Shown here piece by piece: positions 11,075-23,654 of a stretch of DNA of 64,000 nt (positions are counted from its first letter, which is position 1; each line of letters starts with the position of its first letter). Under the pieces are notes generated by a model that was not told the DNA's origin, ran no database searches, and was given only the letters and a program-made list of their open reading frames with translations. Position numbers and translations under genes: made by a program. The DNA comes from Tulasnella sp. 424 (lineage: Eukaryota; Basidiomycota; Agaricomycetes; Cantharellales; Tulasnellaceae): contig WSUB01000177.1 of assembly GCA_019633425.1 (NCBI GenBank), forward strand, positions 1 through 64,000. The letters are read 5' to 3'.

Positions 11075-12229
11075 TCACGTCCTCCAAATTCCCAGGATGG
11101 AGCAATCCGCCTTCTCAAGCGGAAGGCTCGTCACCAGCCGATTGACTCCAGCATCGAGTTCATTTTTCCATTCCAGCTCGCTTATTGCCCCGCTATCTTG
11201 AACTGTGATAAAATATGTATCCTGAAATGGGGTAGGAGATAATGACGGTCGACGATCGACTCGAGTGAGAGCCAGTGGTTGTAAAGCGGCGAAGATGTCC
11301 CCTGATCTGCCAGTCGAGGCAGGTGGTGGCGTGATTCGAAGCATTGCACGGTACCGGGGAGTTTCATGAGAGGGAGGAGAGGTGGCAGGGGAGGGCAAGG
11401 TCGCATGTGGAGCGGAAAGAATGATGAACCTAGTGACATTGGCTGAACGTCGGGTAACGGCGATGAGATCTCTGGCCTCGAAAGGTCAAGTGTGGGCGGG
11501 CGCACCGGCTGAGTCTTGGATGTTTTGAGCCAGAAGAACAAGGTCTGGATTCAGTTTTGTGCACAAGCTGGAGCAGATTGCAGCCGACGTTGAAGTTGAA
11601 TCGTGCAGAACCTGCTGGGCGGCAGCCGCTGTCGAGACAGCTTTGACGAGCCGAGCGGATGGTAATCGGTCTCGGAGGAACGCACTACATTGGCCAAGGG
11701 CCTATAAAACCAGTTTAAGTCATATTATGGGGATGTGTATTTTGTGTTACTCACCAACCTGCTCATGGCTGAGAACCGTTTGGATGTTTTCCCACTTTGT
11801 ACCTTTTTTGGCCACCAAGCAATGACTTATGGCAGCAACGGCTTCACCTCTAATAAAGTGGTTGTCTGGAGAAGCGAGGCGGAGGAGGTCGAGGGTCTCG
11901 ATGACCCCGCCATGTGTCGAGTTCTCAATTGGAAGAAAGGCAATGTCTGCCGACCCGCCAAGCGCGTGGAAGGCCGCTGGACAGAGAACCGTATTCAGAA
12001 GAAAGGAAAGCTGTGAGATTTTAGTATTTTCCTTACATGCGATAGTCTGACACGAGATGTAGGATACACTTTCTCCAAAGTAGTCATTTGCTGCCTGAAC
12101 GACGGTAGAGAATGACTCGTCAGACACAGAATCGATTCAAACCATTAATAGACTGACCTGATGTGTGTAGGTTCCTTCTGGCCCTAGGTATGCCAAAGAT
12201 GGTTTTTCGAGCGATGGGTCGGCTGTCAT
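11075..12229 (-). CDS. PHA2: Prephenate dehydratase (phenylalanine biosynthesis)
   Basis: Converts prephenate to phenylpyruvate in the last committed step to phenylalanine. Five exons on the minus strand (12158-12229, 12037-12094, 11759-11976, 11506-11701, 11075-11442) give 303 residues. The catalytic domain shows LAYLGPEGTYTHQA at the N terminus, FLPIENSTHGGVIETLDLL and VLSHEQALGQC. It is followed by NVTRFIILS and a C-terminal ACT regulatory domain with ALTRVDRRPSL and FQDTYFITVQD, ending LGIW. The ESRP motif that contacts phenylalanine in many ACT domains is here DRRP. The start ATG at 12229 gives the family N terminus directly. It is divergently arranged with the phosphoesterase at 12436, 206 bp apart. 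Confidence 0.93.
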
Positions 12230-12435
12230 GACTTTTTTCTAGAGTAAGAGAAGGTTTCGAGGTTTACTGTTGAAAGGTGTTTGTTGACGCTGAGGGGACC
12301 CTCCCACGGTTAACACCATCACTTCCCAAACGCCTTCCATCGTCTTCGGTTACACGTTTGACGAATAGACAGCAAATTTCAAATCCACAACTCTCGAAGC
12401 TCTGAATTTAGAAGACTGAAGAACTATTGGCGTAT
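12230..12435. promoter_or_regulatory. Divergent promoter between PHA2 and the phosphoesterase
   Basis: The 206 bases between two divergent start codons must carry both 5' regions. No clear TATA box is visible. Confidence 0.5.
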
Positions 12436-13661
12436 ATGTCACAAAATGGTTTGGGAACGACTTGCGTGGTCATGCTAGGCGATGATCTAATGCTTCAAGT
12501 TCCATTCATACAGATTTTGGTCCCGCAAGTGGACTTGAAATTCCCAAGCCAGGAGCTTGGAAGCCGCGGCGTAGACTTGTTTCAACAGACATTCCCCCGC
12601 AAGAGGTACGACAAGATGACGACGAGGAACAAACGACTGTCGCGCAGCGGCGGTTCAAGAAGCGTAAAGCCCGGCTTCGTGGGTTTCAGGGGTTTTTCGA
12701 AAGAGCCTGTCGAGACGCTTTGGGACACATGTCAAGCATTCGCGACCGCCGTCTCGCTCGACGAATCGCCCAGCAAGTAGGCACCGATCCCATCGTCATC
12801 GTCTGTATCTCTGATACACATAACCTTCAAGTCCCTGATGTTCCCAACGGAGATATCCTCATTCACTCCGGTGACTTGACCGAACACGGAACGATGGAAG
12901 AGCTGAAAGCGGCACTCTCGTGGTTAGACGGTCTACCGCACCCGCACAAAATTTTCATTGCCGGCAACCACGACACTTGCCTCCCCGAAATCAGCTACTC
13001 CAGTATCGAGGCCGAATTCCCGACTCTTACTTATCTTCAAGACTCGTCGGCAACATGCGTCGTTCGCGGAAGAAAAGTCGGCCTGATAGGTTGTCCCTGG
13101 ACACCCAAGTTCGGTAATTGGGCCTTCCAGTACCCACGTGGTAGCAAACTCTGCGAATCACCATTGAGCCGAATTCAAGAGGTGGCGGACTCCGCTTCGT
13201 TCAAAGAAAGCAATATTGACAAGTTCATACTCGTTACACACGGGCCACCAGAGGGGCATTTGGATGATACACCGCACGGTTTATCGTCAGCAGGATGTGA
13301 AAAGCTATTAGAATTGTTGTGGAGCATCGACAGAAAGCCTGACTTGCACGTTTTCGGACATATTCACGATTCGCGGGGAATGGAGATGGTCAAATGGGAC
13401 CTGTTTCAATGGCTGTCCGGTCATCTCCCGCGGTTCTCTGGGCAGTCAAACAAACCCCAGGAGTCGTTGGAGGTACGGTGGATTTGGCTCTTGGTCAAAA
13501 TCACTCTATCTTTTACCTGGTGGCTAGTTAGCGACTCACTACCTTTCCTGTTGGGAGAGAAGTTGACAATTATGGTGAATGCTTCATCACTGCATGAGGT
13601 CAGGAGAGGGATTGGACGAATCGAAAAACGTGCTCGCCCTCCGCTTGTAGTTCACATATAA
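12436..13661 (+). CDS. Calcineurin-like (MPPED-type) metallophosphoesterase
   Basis: Exons 12436-12448 and 12514-13661 give 386 residues. The metal-binding blocks of the superfamily are in order: VCISDTHN, ILIHSGDLTEHG, IAGNHD, LVTHGPP and VFGHIHDSRG. The HKIFIAGNHD and LIGCPWTPKFGNWAFQ segments match the MPPED1/239FB-type branch rather than PP1/PP2A. The last third contains a hydrophobic segment (WIWLLVKITLSFTWWLV) before the TIMVNASS strand, so membrane association is possible. The basic-rich N-terminal extension (about 100 residues) is less certain; a downstream Met (MSSIRDRRL, at 12729) would also work. Substrate unknown. Confidence 0.85.
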
Positions 13662-15133
13662 TATAACGTACATGCGCCATTGTAACGTCATCCCCTCAAT
13701 ATCCTGTGTGTCCTTGATCTAATCCGACAGTAAGACACTAAACAGTACCCGCGAACATCCCAGCACTGTCCTCCCGTCTGGCGCCGGGGCACCTTCGTTG
13801 TCCTTAGAATGAGCTGGCGGACAGAAACTCCAAGTACGAGTAATATGCGGCGAGTATGGTTATCCAGGTTGTTGTGGCTCTTGGCAACGACCTTGATTAA
13901 CTGAACGCCCTGTCCGCTGTCAATCAGTCCCTTCTGGCGACCCCTTCGAGTAACGTCTCACGTATGTAATTATCTTCGGATCCACATTGGCCTGTGATTC
14001 CTTCTTCCTCCCGCGGTCTGGCATCGAACAATAGCAAAGTCACCCCAGCGAGGGAAACCCAAACGAACGGTCAAAAGAGAGAAGGGCACGCAATTCACAT
14101 TGATGACTTTCAGCGACATGCAGTAAAAACAGAGGAGCTCCGAGGTAATGGTAATCAGAGACTCGAGAAGAGGTATCCCGCAGAAAATGACGAGGAGTCG
14201 TTGGTACAAGCTCCAGGCCAGAACCGTAGGACGTATGTATGGGTAATTAATTTGGTTGGTGTCAGTCTTTGAACACCGAGTGTACCCCGCCCTAAAGCCA
14301 CCCAGGAATCCTATGCCGGACCCTCGATGGCCGCAGTTGCTGTACGTCCAAGAAGGGGTCCAAGCAGCGAGGCGACTGAGAAGGTGTGGCGGTGGTCTGT
14401 GGTACTAACGTCGGCCTTGAGGCTCACCCTCCAAGGCTGTCTTCTTATTTGGTGCTCAGAGTGTTCCAGAGCACGGGGTTGCTGATGAAACAGGAGCAAC
14501 ATTAATTGTGGTTCTTGTTTATATGCGAAAGCGACGTACGTGTTATATTTCTTTATCCGATACAGCGGGGACAAGACGGATAGGGGAGTGAATGGGGGAG
14601 ACGGAGCTCCTATCGGTCGACGATACCGTCAGACCGTGGTGTATGGGTATTTGATTTGATGGCGACGGCCGCTCAGCAGAGCGGCCTACCGGAACAACGT
14701 TGAACCGGCAGCCGAGATGATCGAGACACTTGCACAAACTTGAACGGATCTGTTAGGCTACTTGCTTCCATGGAGTTAAGAGATGAAAAGGTAGGTCGAA
14801 GGGGGCATAGTTTCGGACGATGTGAGGGTCGAGAGGGTCGGGGAGTTATCAAACATGTGTCCGTTAGAAAAGGCTTTCTAATCAGCCCAAGGAGTAACGA
14901 ATGAGAATAATTGCATGTACACGAGATAGAATGTTCACCCACCCGATTTCAGAAGCTTTGTTGCTCTACGCCGTCGTGCTGTCCGTGGGGGCGAGGCATG
15001 ACGGGCACAGGTTCTGAGGCAGAGGTAAATGGATAGAAGTTCAGCGCGAGTGGTAATCGGGGCGGGAAAAAACCTACGAGTAGTCTCCACTCGATTCCCG
15101 CCGTCGTTGGGGCCGAGAGGACGGTGGCGGTGG
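13662..15133. other. Long intergenic region without a supported gene
   Basis: All open frames are short on both strands and none shows a known motif or a convincing splice chain. An 18-base word, GTATGGGTAATTAATTTG, occurs at 14237-14254 and again at 15147-15164. Confidence 0.45.
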
Positions 15134-15621
15134 CTAGAGGAGGATTGTATGGGTAATTAATTTGATTTTGGGGCAAGGGAGGACCCGGCCCGGTGTCCCA
15201 GCTGCGACGAGCGCTGCTAGGTCACTGGGGTTGGGAGGTCCCTTGTGCCCAAATAAGAGATCCTTGAGCAGGCCGTCGTTCGTTGACAAGCGGACCGATC
15301 GTCTGGTCCGGCGAGAATTTAGTATTCTGTCGGACATAATTTCATTCGCCACAAGTGGCGGAAAGACCGCATGGGTTGACCGTAAGGTGTGGAGGGTGGA
15401 TATGAGGGGACGGTTGCTGGGTAGGCGAAGGGCAGTCGTGAGTCAGTAGCCGCCCATAGAGCGAGCACATTCTAGATCGAGGATACTCACCTGCGAGCTG
15501 GCGTCAATACGCCAAGAGGTAGGGAGGTCTGTCGGGATATCGCGAGCAACTTTGGTACATTCCAGGGTGGTGTAATTAGCGCATGTGAAGGGGAAACGCA
15601 GGGATGAACATTGATTGACAT
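15134..15621 (-). CDS. Weakly supported hypothetical protein
   Basis: A two-exon minus-strand model (15491-15621 and 15134-15416) splices in phase to 137 residues, starting MSINVHPCV and ending THTILL. A TATATAAG box on the minus strand at 15800-15807 lies about 180 bases upstream. The content is basic in the middle (ILNSRRTRRSVRL) and matches nothing I recognise. A second frame through the same first exon (with CANYTTLECTK) is also open, so the frame is not settled. Could be non-coding. Confidence 0.25.
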
Positions 15622-16504
15622 CTGGACTGACACGAGGAAAACGAAGACGCACCTGTCTTTGTTATTCACCGCCAGTCGACACAATAGTCAACTGGCGGGG
15701 GTCCTAACCATCGAAAGTCACCGGCGCGCCGTTGGCTGCGCTCAGTGCAATCGATGGTGGTCGCCGAAGGAAAAGCTCCTCTCAGGGCCCGGATGGACGC
15801 TTATATACCAACCTCATTCGCACGCCACGTCTCTCTTGTCCCACCTCCAACCCCGATTAGTCTCCTGATAGAAGGAGGTCCCTCGAATCCTTCTGAGTTC
15901 TGGGACAGTGCGCTCACATGATTGATGACCAGATGACCAGAATAACGTAGTATGATAAGAATCTAATTACAACATCCTACGCAAATATATGGTCGAAACT
16001 GGACACCTCACTTTCGCTAAAGATATAATAGCGGGTAAGACAAGATCAAGTTCTCTGTTGAACAGGTTGTTCACGTGCGCAATTAGACACGCCCAGCTTT
16101 GAGACGTTCTACCTCCTCTACCATGCAGTAAAGAAGTATGAACGTGATTACCGACAGGGCTAAATGCACACGTGCCCAGAAAGACCGACCCCCAGAACGG
16201 CCAGCGGGGTTTCGAGGTCAACCAACTCAAGGATCGGTGTGGCTCACAGCAAGTATCGAATGTGTTGCAAGTCGCCAGAGTACAGGTATATGCCAAGAGC
16301 TCTGAGTGTTGATAACCTTAGCCTATACCGATGACCTCTAGTGCACAGTCGGGGGAGGGGGGAGTTTCGCGATGATCTCATGTGATGGGTCCGAACGGTC
16401 GCTTGGAGATGTTTGCGAGTCAAGATTTCCACATCACCTCCTCAATCACTTCACACATCTCCAGCCATAGGTTACCTAGAGAGAAAGAAGCAAGAGGTCT
16501 TATA
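15622..16504. other. Intergenic region, no gene seen
   Basis: Contains the putative minus-strand TATA box at 15800-15807 and the upstream region of the glucuronyl hydrolase gene. An in-frame upstream ATG exists near 16382, but the start at 16505 gives the more family-like N terminus. Confidence 0.45.
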
Positions 16505-18263
16505 ATGTCAACCGCCTTACAAGCGCTCCCCGAGCTGTTCTCAGCTTCAGTCGAGGCGAAAGTGTACTCAGTGGCGGCCAGAGACTATACGGATGTTCGT
16601 ACCTCGTCTCCAGGAAACCCCAACGATCGCTCAAGTTAATAGACTATGAATCCTCTAGACTGGGCCGCCGGATTTCTATCCTCAATACACTGACTCACCC
16701 GACTCTCCACCACCGCACTCCTATCACTTCACACCGTCACGATTTTGGACGTCCGGGTTCTTCCCTGGGTCGCTCTGGCTCTTGTACGAAAGGGTCAAAA
16801 TTTTGGGAGTGACTTCAGGCAATGTGTCAGAGGATGAGTGGAAGAGACTTGGAATCTCTTGGACGAGCCCTCTGAAAGAACAGGCCACCCGAATCAATAC
16901 TCATGATAGTGAGTCGACCTGCATCCATTGGTCGTGGACGGACTTGACGGTTCATTTTAACCGTCAGTGGGGTTTCTGTTCATGCCTACCTTCTACAAGT
17001 GGATGGCCCTGGAATCAGAGTCATTTGTAGCCGAGGAAGCAAAGTCCACTTTCCTACGCGCTGCGGAAAGCCTAGCGAGTCGCTTCAACCCAGACGTCGG
17101 GTGCCTACGAAGCTGGGATCAGAGTAACCACTTGGTGAATGGAGTAAAACGGGATGACATGGATAAACACTTTCGTAAGTCATAAGCGACAATCAGCCGT
17201 GCATGCACTGAACATTATACGCTCGGACAGTGGTCATTATCGACAACATGATGAGTGAGAGCGACACAAGCAACGAAGCCTTAAACTACCATCTCACGAA
17301 AGTAACGACATCCGACCTTAGATTTGGAGCTTCTCTACGCAGCAGAGTACCAATCTCCCTCCGACAGTCGGTCATTATCCAACATCGCTACAACGCACGC
17401 TCTGACCACGGTGGCTAACCACTTCCACCCGTCTGGCGGCACCTGTCACGTGATCAACTACGACCAACAACGTTCTTCGCCAGAGAAACCCGTCATCATT
17501 AAACGGTGGGCTCATCAAGGGTACGCAGATGAATCAGTATGGGGCAGAGGGCAAGCTTGGGCTCTCTACGGATTCGCTCGGTCTGCAGAGTGGACCGATG
17601 TGCTCAACCGACGCAACAGGCTGGGTGACGAGGCGAAGGGACCGGCTCAAGAGGAGACGGATATTGCCAATTTACTTCAAATTTGGCCACAGAATGCACA
17701 GTTCGAGGGAGATGAGAGGCTCCTTGAACAGGCTGTCAAGGCGGCGGACTTCTTCGAGGCACGACTAGGTAACGAACTCACCGCCGTTCCTCCTTGGTGA
17801 GATTCTCTTCTCTTATGTTTAGAGGGCCCTTTTAACGGTGAACGGTACTTGTAGGGACTTTGATTGTCCGGATAATCCAGACGGAAGTCTCACATTTCGC
17901 GATGTCTCAGCAGGAATGATCGCTGCGAGCGGGATGCTAACTTTACATTCTCTCCTCCGTCGTCGCCCTGGGCCTTCTTCCTCACCATACCTCTCGCACG
18001 CTCTAAAGATCATCCGCGCCACAATAAAGTATTGTTCAACGCCCCAAGCTCGATTCACGGCCGGGAAACCACCGGCTGTAGACCTGGGAGAAGGTCAATG
18101 GGACACGATACTCAACCAGTCGACGATCAACTATAATGAGAACGCCCCTTGGAGGAAAGCTGACTGTGGGCTGGTGTATGCAGATTACTATTTTCTGGAA
18201 GTTGGGAACAAACTTCTCGAGATGGAGAGGCGAGGATGGATCTCGAGCAAGGACTTGAACTAG
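16505..18263 (+). CDS. GH88-type unsaturated glucuronyl hydrolase
   Basis: Six exons (16505-16594, 16659-16908, 16968-17174, 17231-17254, 17322-17796, 17855-18263) give 484 residues. GH88 enzymes remove unsaturated uronic acids left by polysaccharide lyases. The alpha/alpha-barrel pattern is clear: RFWTSGFFPGSLWLLYE, NTHDMGFLFMP with the first catalytic Asp, VIIDNMMN with the second (supplied by a 24-nt micro-exon), HQGYADESVWGRGQAWALYG and VPPWDFDCP. No signal peptide is evident, so the product looks cytosolic or non-classically secreted. Neighbours give no pathway context; no lyase lies nearby. Confidence 0.9.
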
Positions 18264-18412
18264 TTGTAAAGGAATATTGATCGGATCTTTGAATATCGAG
18301 CTCCGTGCATAGTGGCAGACTTACTCAATCATTGAACAAGTTCCAAGAAATATTGAATTAGAGTTCAAGATCATGAAAGCAATACACAGTAAAACAGTAA
18401 TAGCACCCCCAA

Positions 18413-21400
18413 CTACTCCATACGCGTAGCATACCTCCCTGTCCCGTAACCTCCACCCACGCTCCTCCTACTTATACTTCCAGCCTCCGACTCCTCCGCA
18501 ATCTCACTAAGCCCATCCGCACCAACGTGACTAGCATACCTCATAGGCTTCCATCCATGTTCTCCGATTGTCATTCGGTTGCTCTGCTGCGGATCGTTCG
18601 GATACCCATCTCCGCCATAGGGCCCAGTCGGGGTACCCATTGCAACACCAATGTTGTAAGGGTCACCTTCAGGCATTTGACCCGCGTCGGAGATGTACGA
18701 TACTCTAGAGTAGCCTTGAGGCTCTCCTGGTGGGGCTGATAGTGGTGATGGCGAGTAGCCTGGAGCTCTCGGTCCTTCCAGGCTCATCCTCGGCGTGCCA
18801 ATACCACTATTCTCCGCAGGTGGACTGCTCGGCGCACTAGCATAGTTTGAGTTTCCGCTTGCCGCGCTCTGATACGACGACGTCGGTTCCATAGGTGGCG
18901 GTTGCTTCCGGGTGTTGAACGGTGTAGACAAAGGTGAACCTCCTACATCCGTTAGGGGTGACCCAGCGGGTGAACTGCCAGGACCTCTAAACCTCTTAAA
19001 TGCCGCAGCCGAAATGGTCTTGGCACTGGGCGTAACGGGTTCAACTGGACTAAGAGGTGGAGAGTTGGCAGAACCAGGCATGACGGACGCTGTCCCTCCT
19101 CTCCCGGTACTCGATATGGCTGTCAGATCCGCAGCAAAAGGTGGATGAGGTGAGGGTAACGGGCTCAAAGACGACGCTGAGCTGAGGTTGGACTCTGATC
19201 GACCAAGGATTTGCTGCTGCCTTTGCGCATCGGACATGGTGCTCGTCGCTGATAAACTACGCTCCGGATTAGGTTGTGGTGAAACTTGGCTAGGAACAGC
19301 GCTGGGTTCGTAATTCGCCATCGGTATATTCCTGGGCTGCAATGCAGGAGTTGGAGGCGTACTCGTCGCGACTTCGAACGAAGGTGGTGGCGACCTCGGT
19401 CTTGCACCCAGTCCACCCATTCTCGAGTCGTCCATCACACCAGAGGGTCGTGTCTGTTGTGGATCGAGAGGGCTGGAGATCCCCGGGAAATCCAGTTTGG
19501 CATCCGCGTCAGAGAATGAAAGCGATAAAGTTGGGGCTGGCTCGAAACGACTTGACGTAGGGGATCCACTGTGCCTCGTTGGCGACGACGGTCCTCCGTA
19601 CTGGGACTGGGGATCATACGCAGAGAACGTCTGCTGACCCATCGGCAAATTTGGTGGATAGCCCCTCAACGAGCCTCCATCCAGGGGGTACTTGCTCAAT
19701 ACGCCTTTACTCGACGACCGAGGAGGGGGGACTGGGCGAGAAGGAGAAATGTCCAGCTCTCTTGCTATCTCGAGAGCCGCTGCTGCATCGGCGGCTTTGG
19801 TGTCATCTCCTTTCTCTGATTTCTGTGGACGTAGGGGTTGGATATTAGGTAAGTCGTAAGATGGTTGCCTTTGCTGAGCGAAGGTTGATTGTGCAGTATG
19901 AGACGGGGAGGAATGGAAGGCTAAATTGGGCGGAGCTAGACGTTAGTGAATGACCATGCCCTTGAATCGAGCTGGACCTACCATCGGTTGCGTACGGGTC
20001 CTCGTCGAAGCTAGGGGATCCAGGAGCTCGAACATCCGACCTCCGACCAGGCGCATTCCCAGCGGCTTGGTCCGCATTCCCAGTGGAATCCATCGTCTCT
20101 CCCGTCGCTTCCAAATCATGATAATATGCCAGGACCAAATCCGCACCAGTCTCACTCAGGCCAGAAGCCGAGCGGCGCATTGACTGTCTTGGATCGGGGG
20201 GAGAAGACTGGGGAGGCTGTTGGGACCACCCGAGCAGATCTTTGGGTGGTACAGCGGGCGACGGCGGCTCGTCAAGTCGGTCATATCGACCTACGTTGTT
20301 GGGTAACGTGGCAAAGCGACTATCCATTCGGGGAGGGTACGGCCGATTCATGTCGCTTCCGGTTGCAGAAGATACGGTTTGGGATTGATACGACGGTTGT
20401 TGCTGTTGTTGACCTGGGTACTGACCAAACTCCGAAGAGTAATCAGCCGCATGTGGCTCTGGTTGAGGAGGGAGTCCTCCTTGGTACCGTTGGGAGAACG
20501 AGGTTTGCTGCGGGACGTTGGGAGACGGTTCGGCGAAACTATGAGGTTGTTGTTGCTGATGACCTGTTCCAGGACCAGGTTCATAGTGATACGCAAGGTT
20601 GCCCGTAGTTGGTTGAAAGGTGACCTCGCCCACTCTTTGACAGGCAGAGGTAACGAGATTGGTCGTCTGCGTGTGGGAGACGTATGGTACTCGGCCGAAA
20701 CCCGGTTGAGTTTGGTCGAGGGGTATTTCTTCGATAAGTTGCTTTCCCGTGTTACCAACGATCTGGAGAATAACACGGTAAGAGAATGCGGGTTTGAGTT
20801 CCGGCTCGACGCACCATAACCTTCTCGGCCAACTCGGATAAGCCACCGAATTTTAGCGCCATCCAGTCTTTGGTTGTTTGACGCTTGTAATCGCCTAGCC
20901 GAGCCTCCTCGACGAGAATCGTAGAGTCCAGCTGTTGCATCTCCTCGCGCAGCTGTCTTAATAGGTCTTGTTGCATTTGGAGGTGCTTGTGCTATGTTGG
21001 GTGTACCACATTTGGTCAAAAGTCATCGTCTCCGCAAACAACTGGGCACATACTTCAGCGCTCATCTTGCTAAGTTTCTGGGGAAAACGGAGATTCAGTT
21101 AGACTGGATGATTTAGCATGCGCCACCAACGGACCTTTTCAGCAGACTCAGCCTTCGTCCCGACTTGCTTCCTTCTTCGCTTAAGCTCGTCGAGGTTCTC
21201 CTCTCGCGTCCGGACGGCTTTCATATGCACTCGGATAGCGGCTTCATGAGTGGAAAGTTGGGCGAGGGCGGCGGAAACTAAGGCAAGGAGCTCGCGACTT
21301 TTGTCCAAGACATCCTAGTGGTACGAATGGGCTGTCAATTGGGGGTCGTCTGAGCACCTGCGGATTGCGCTCACACCAAGATCATCGCCTTCCCCTGCTC

Positions 21401-21706
21401 CCCACCTGAAAGGCAACCGTTTCAGAACAAGTACTTTCGTGCTACGGGGCTATGATTTGCTCACGCCTTCAGTGCATCGGCAGCTTTGGCCCAGTCATCC
21501 GCGAGCTTCTGAGAGCTATGTAGGGTCCAGCGAGAGGTCAGTCTAGATTCGAATCCCTTTAACGCGGAACTCGGAGCGAACCTCGATACCGCAAACTTCT
21601 CTGCTGTGATGAGGTCTTGTAGTAACTTGAGGTCTTTGTTGCCCAAAGCGGGTAGTATTGTCGTGTGTGCTATTTGCTTCGAGAGTGTTGAGCGAAAGAC
21701 CGACAT
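18413..21706 (-). CDS. Eisosome PIL1/LSP1-domain protein with long disordered tail
   Basis: Eisosomes are plasma-membrane furrows coated by BAR-fold PIL1/LSP1 proteins. Seven exons (21465-21706, 21375-21405, 21135-21314, 21054-21077, 20815-20991, 19982-20762, 18413-19935) give 985 residues. The first 250 residues hold the conserved domain: VLDKSRELLALVSAAL, KLSKMSAEHKHLQMQQDLL, EARLGDYKRQTTKDWMALKF and EIPLDQTQPGFGRVPYVSH. The remaining 730 residues are rich in Ser, Pro and Gln with short Gln runs, contain an alanine-rich helix-like patch (KAADAAAALEIARELD), and have no recognised domain. The tail is far longer than in yeast Pil1 (about 340 residues). Coiled-coil segments lie around residues 110-190. 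Two tiny exons (31 and 24 nt) are inferred from phase and family match. Confidence 0.88.
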
Positions 21707-23160
21707 TTCGGTTTTAGTATGTAAGAGAGTTTAGGTCGGATTAGAAGGGGGGAAAGGTATATAGAAGGGGAGTTGGAGTGGTTGAGGGGTTGACGGTCTG
21801 TAATGAAATAGTCGATGTGGTCCCTATTTACTGCGCGCCATCTGAGAAGGGCACAGCGTCAGCCGATCCCCACCCGCAGTCGGGTGCTGAGATGAGGTAC
21901 CCTATAACAACTGACTGACCGAACGAGTTGGACGGAACGCACAAAAGATGGACGTTGTGATGAAAAGGAGGCGGTACTGTCAGAATGTATGAGGGAATAG
22001 GGGCATTCAAGAAATGTGGACGGGAGAGGGGTCCTGGGCCGGTCCTTGATCAAATCAGGGTCGGTACCTGCCCGCCGGTTCCTTCTATTTCTTCATTTAC
22101 TTGGGAATGTCGGAACTCTCTACCGCAAATAGTTTTGGCGACTTGCTCACCTCCTGCAAGCTTTCCCGGTCCATTTGCCAAGACATCGCCCAGTGCCTAT
22201 GGATATGTGCCCTAATGATACTATGACACCCTGTATGTACTAGGACGGACGGTGCGCTTGCGATCGAAAACCGAAGACCGCAGACCGGAGATCAGAGACC
22301 GCTGATCATGCACCGACCGACTACTATTAAGAAATTTCGCCGTCCGTACAGGCCGTGGCCATACCCCTGGGTAGTAGTAATTTCCGTTTGCTAGATCTAA
22401 TTTTCTCTCAATTTAAAGTAGAAAAGCCAATATTTCCTTTTGTAAAGCTGTTTTCAGCACATCTGAGTTCTATCTATGCATATATATGAGCTGGACCAGT
22501 GCAGGGGCCATCAGGAAAAAATCGTAAGTCAGTAGTCCTACATGCAGTTCATAGCACGCATAGGCCCATAGTGACGTACCCTGCTTGATAGTGTCCATAT
22601 TCCAAGTAAGTAGAACGGTAGCCATCCATAGGCGTTGGTAGAGCACACTAACAAGTATAAACTCCTCCGGAGTTGTGGGTAGTATACTGGAGACAATATC
22701 GTGTACCGTGTAGGGCCAAATTCTCCCATCTCCAGCAGTGATATCCTCTCTTTCCCTCATGATGGGGCTTATTCAGATGACAGGTGAGGTTGGTGTCGTA
22801 GTTAACACACACTGCGATCCATTCTTTAGTCAACAAGGAGTTCTGTATTAGCTATGAATAATAAACATACCTGCAATCTGTTCTTTAGTCAACGAGGAGT
22901 TGAGGAAAGAAGAATTGCGAGAGGGCGAAGACTATATACTCTAGGGCGAAACAAACACGTACAAAATGTATCACGTCACATCACAACAATGAAAGGTAGA
23001 AAGGGGATAATGACGTAAAAGGATACTTTATGACAGTTGGTGCATAAATGACAAAAATATATATTGATAATGGAGAGATACAAGTATTTAAACATACTGT
23101 ACAGTGCCACTAGTCTAGTTGCTGGGGGGGGGGGGGGATAAGAACAGATACCCACCGTAC
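21707..23160. other. Left border of the AT-rich island, no supported gene
   Basis: Base composition turns AT-rich from about 22.35 kb. A 30-base block ending in GACTAAAGAA plus ATGGATCGCAG or CAGATTGCAG is present twice (minus strand, around 22817-22846 and 22871-22904). A G-run of about 13 lies at 23125. Open frames are short. Confidence 0.4.
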
Positions 23161-23654
23161 TCAGGCTTCTTGGATGACATGAGCTGCCCAGATTCTCTTT
23201 GAGATAGAAGCCCAGTCACTGCTTGATCGAATACCCTGGAACACACAAGAGTTAGCACCGCACATTAGGGTAAATAGTGATGACATGAACACCAAAGGTC
23301 GGAGCAATGCTGCGAGATTAGATAAGTGTATGAGCACAAAAATATATCACCAAGGATATTGGGCCAGTAATACATACTGAAAAGTTCCCAGTGGCTTTGG
23401 TACAAAGCCTCCTGCTCAGCGCCAAGGGAAACAGCATGGGAGGCACCCAAGAGAGCAGGCAGGCTGGTGGACAGCAACCGAGCGGAGGTCTGTGCTGGAG
23501 ATTTGTTAAGCTAAGCAAACTTGTAAGGTAAGACAGGTAGAGCAAACATGTCAGACTTACATACCGAAACAAGAGCTGTAAGGTGTGTGTTGGTGGTCTG
23601 ATCAGTGACAGGCAATCGACCGGAGTGCAGAGGCTCTATGCAAAACCTGGCCAT
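23161..23654 (-). CDS. Small hypothetical protein in the AT-rich island
   Basis: A three-exon model (23565-23654, 23378-23489, 23161-23309) splices in phase to 116 residues, from MARFCIEPLHSGRL to AAHVIQEA. The middle exon reads TSARLLSTSLPALLGASHAV and has ordinary amino-acid composition. No domain is recognised. It may be an exon set of a decayed larger gene, since the ATG sits inside a longer open stretch. Confidence 0.3.

Noticed and set aside
23120..23140. Poly-G/poly-C runs (2237, 2700, 9160, 23125) as quadruplex or regulatory elements
   Set aside because: They are simple homopolymers scattered in spacers and introns, without a repeated spaced-G arrangement.
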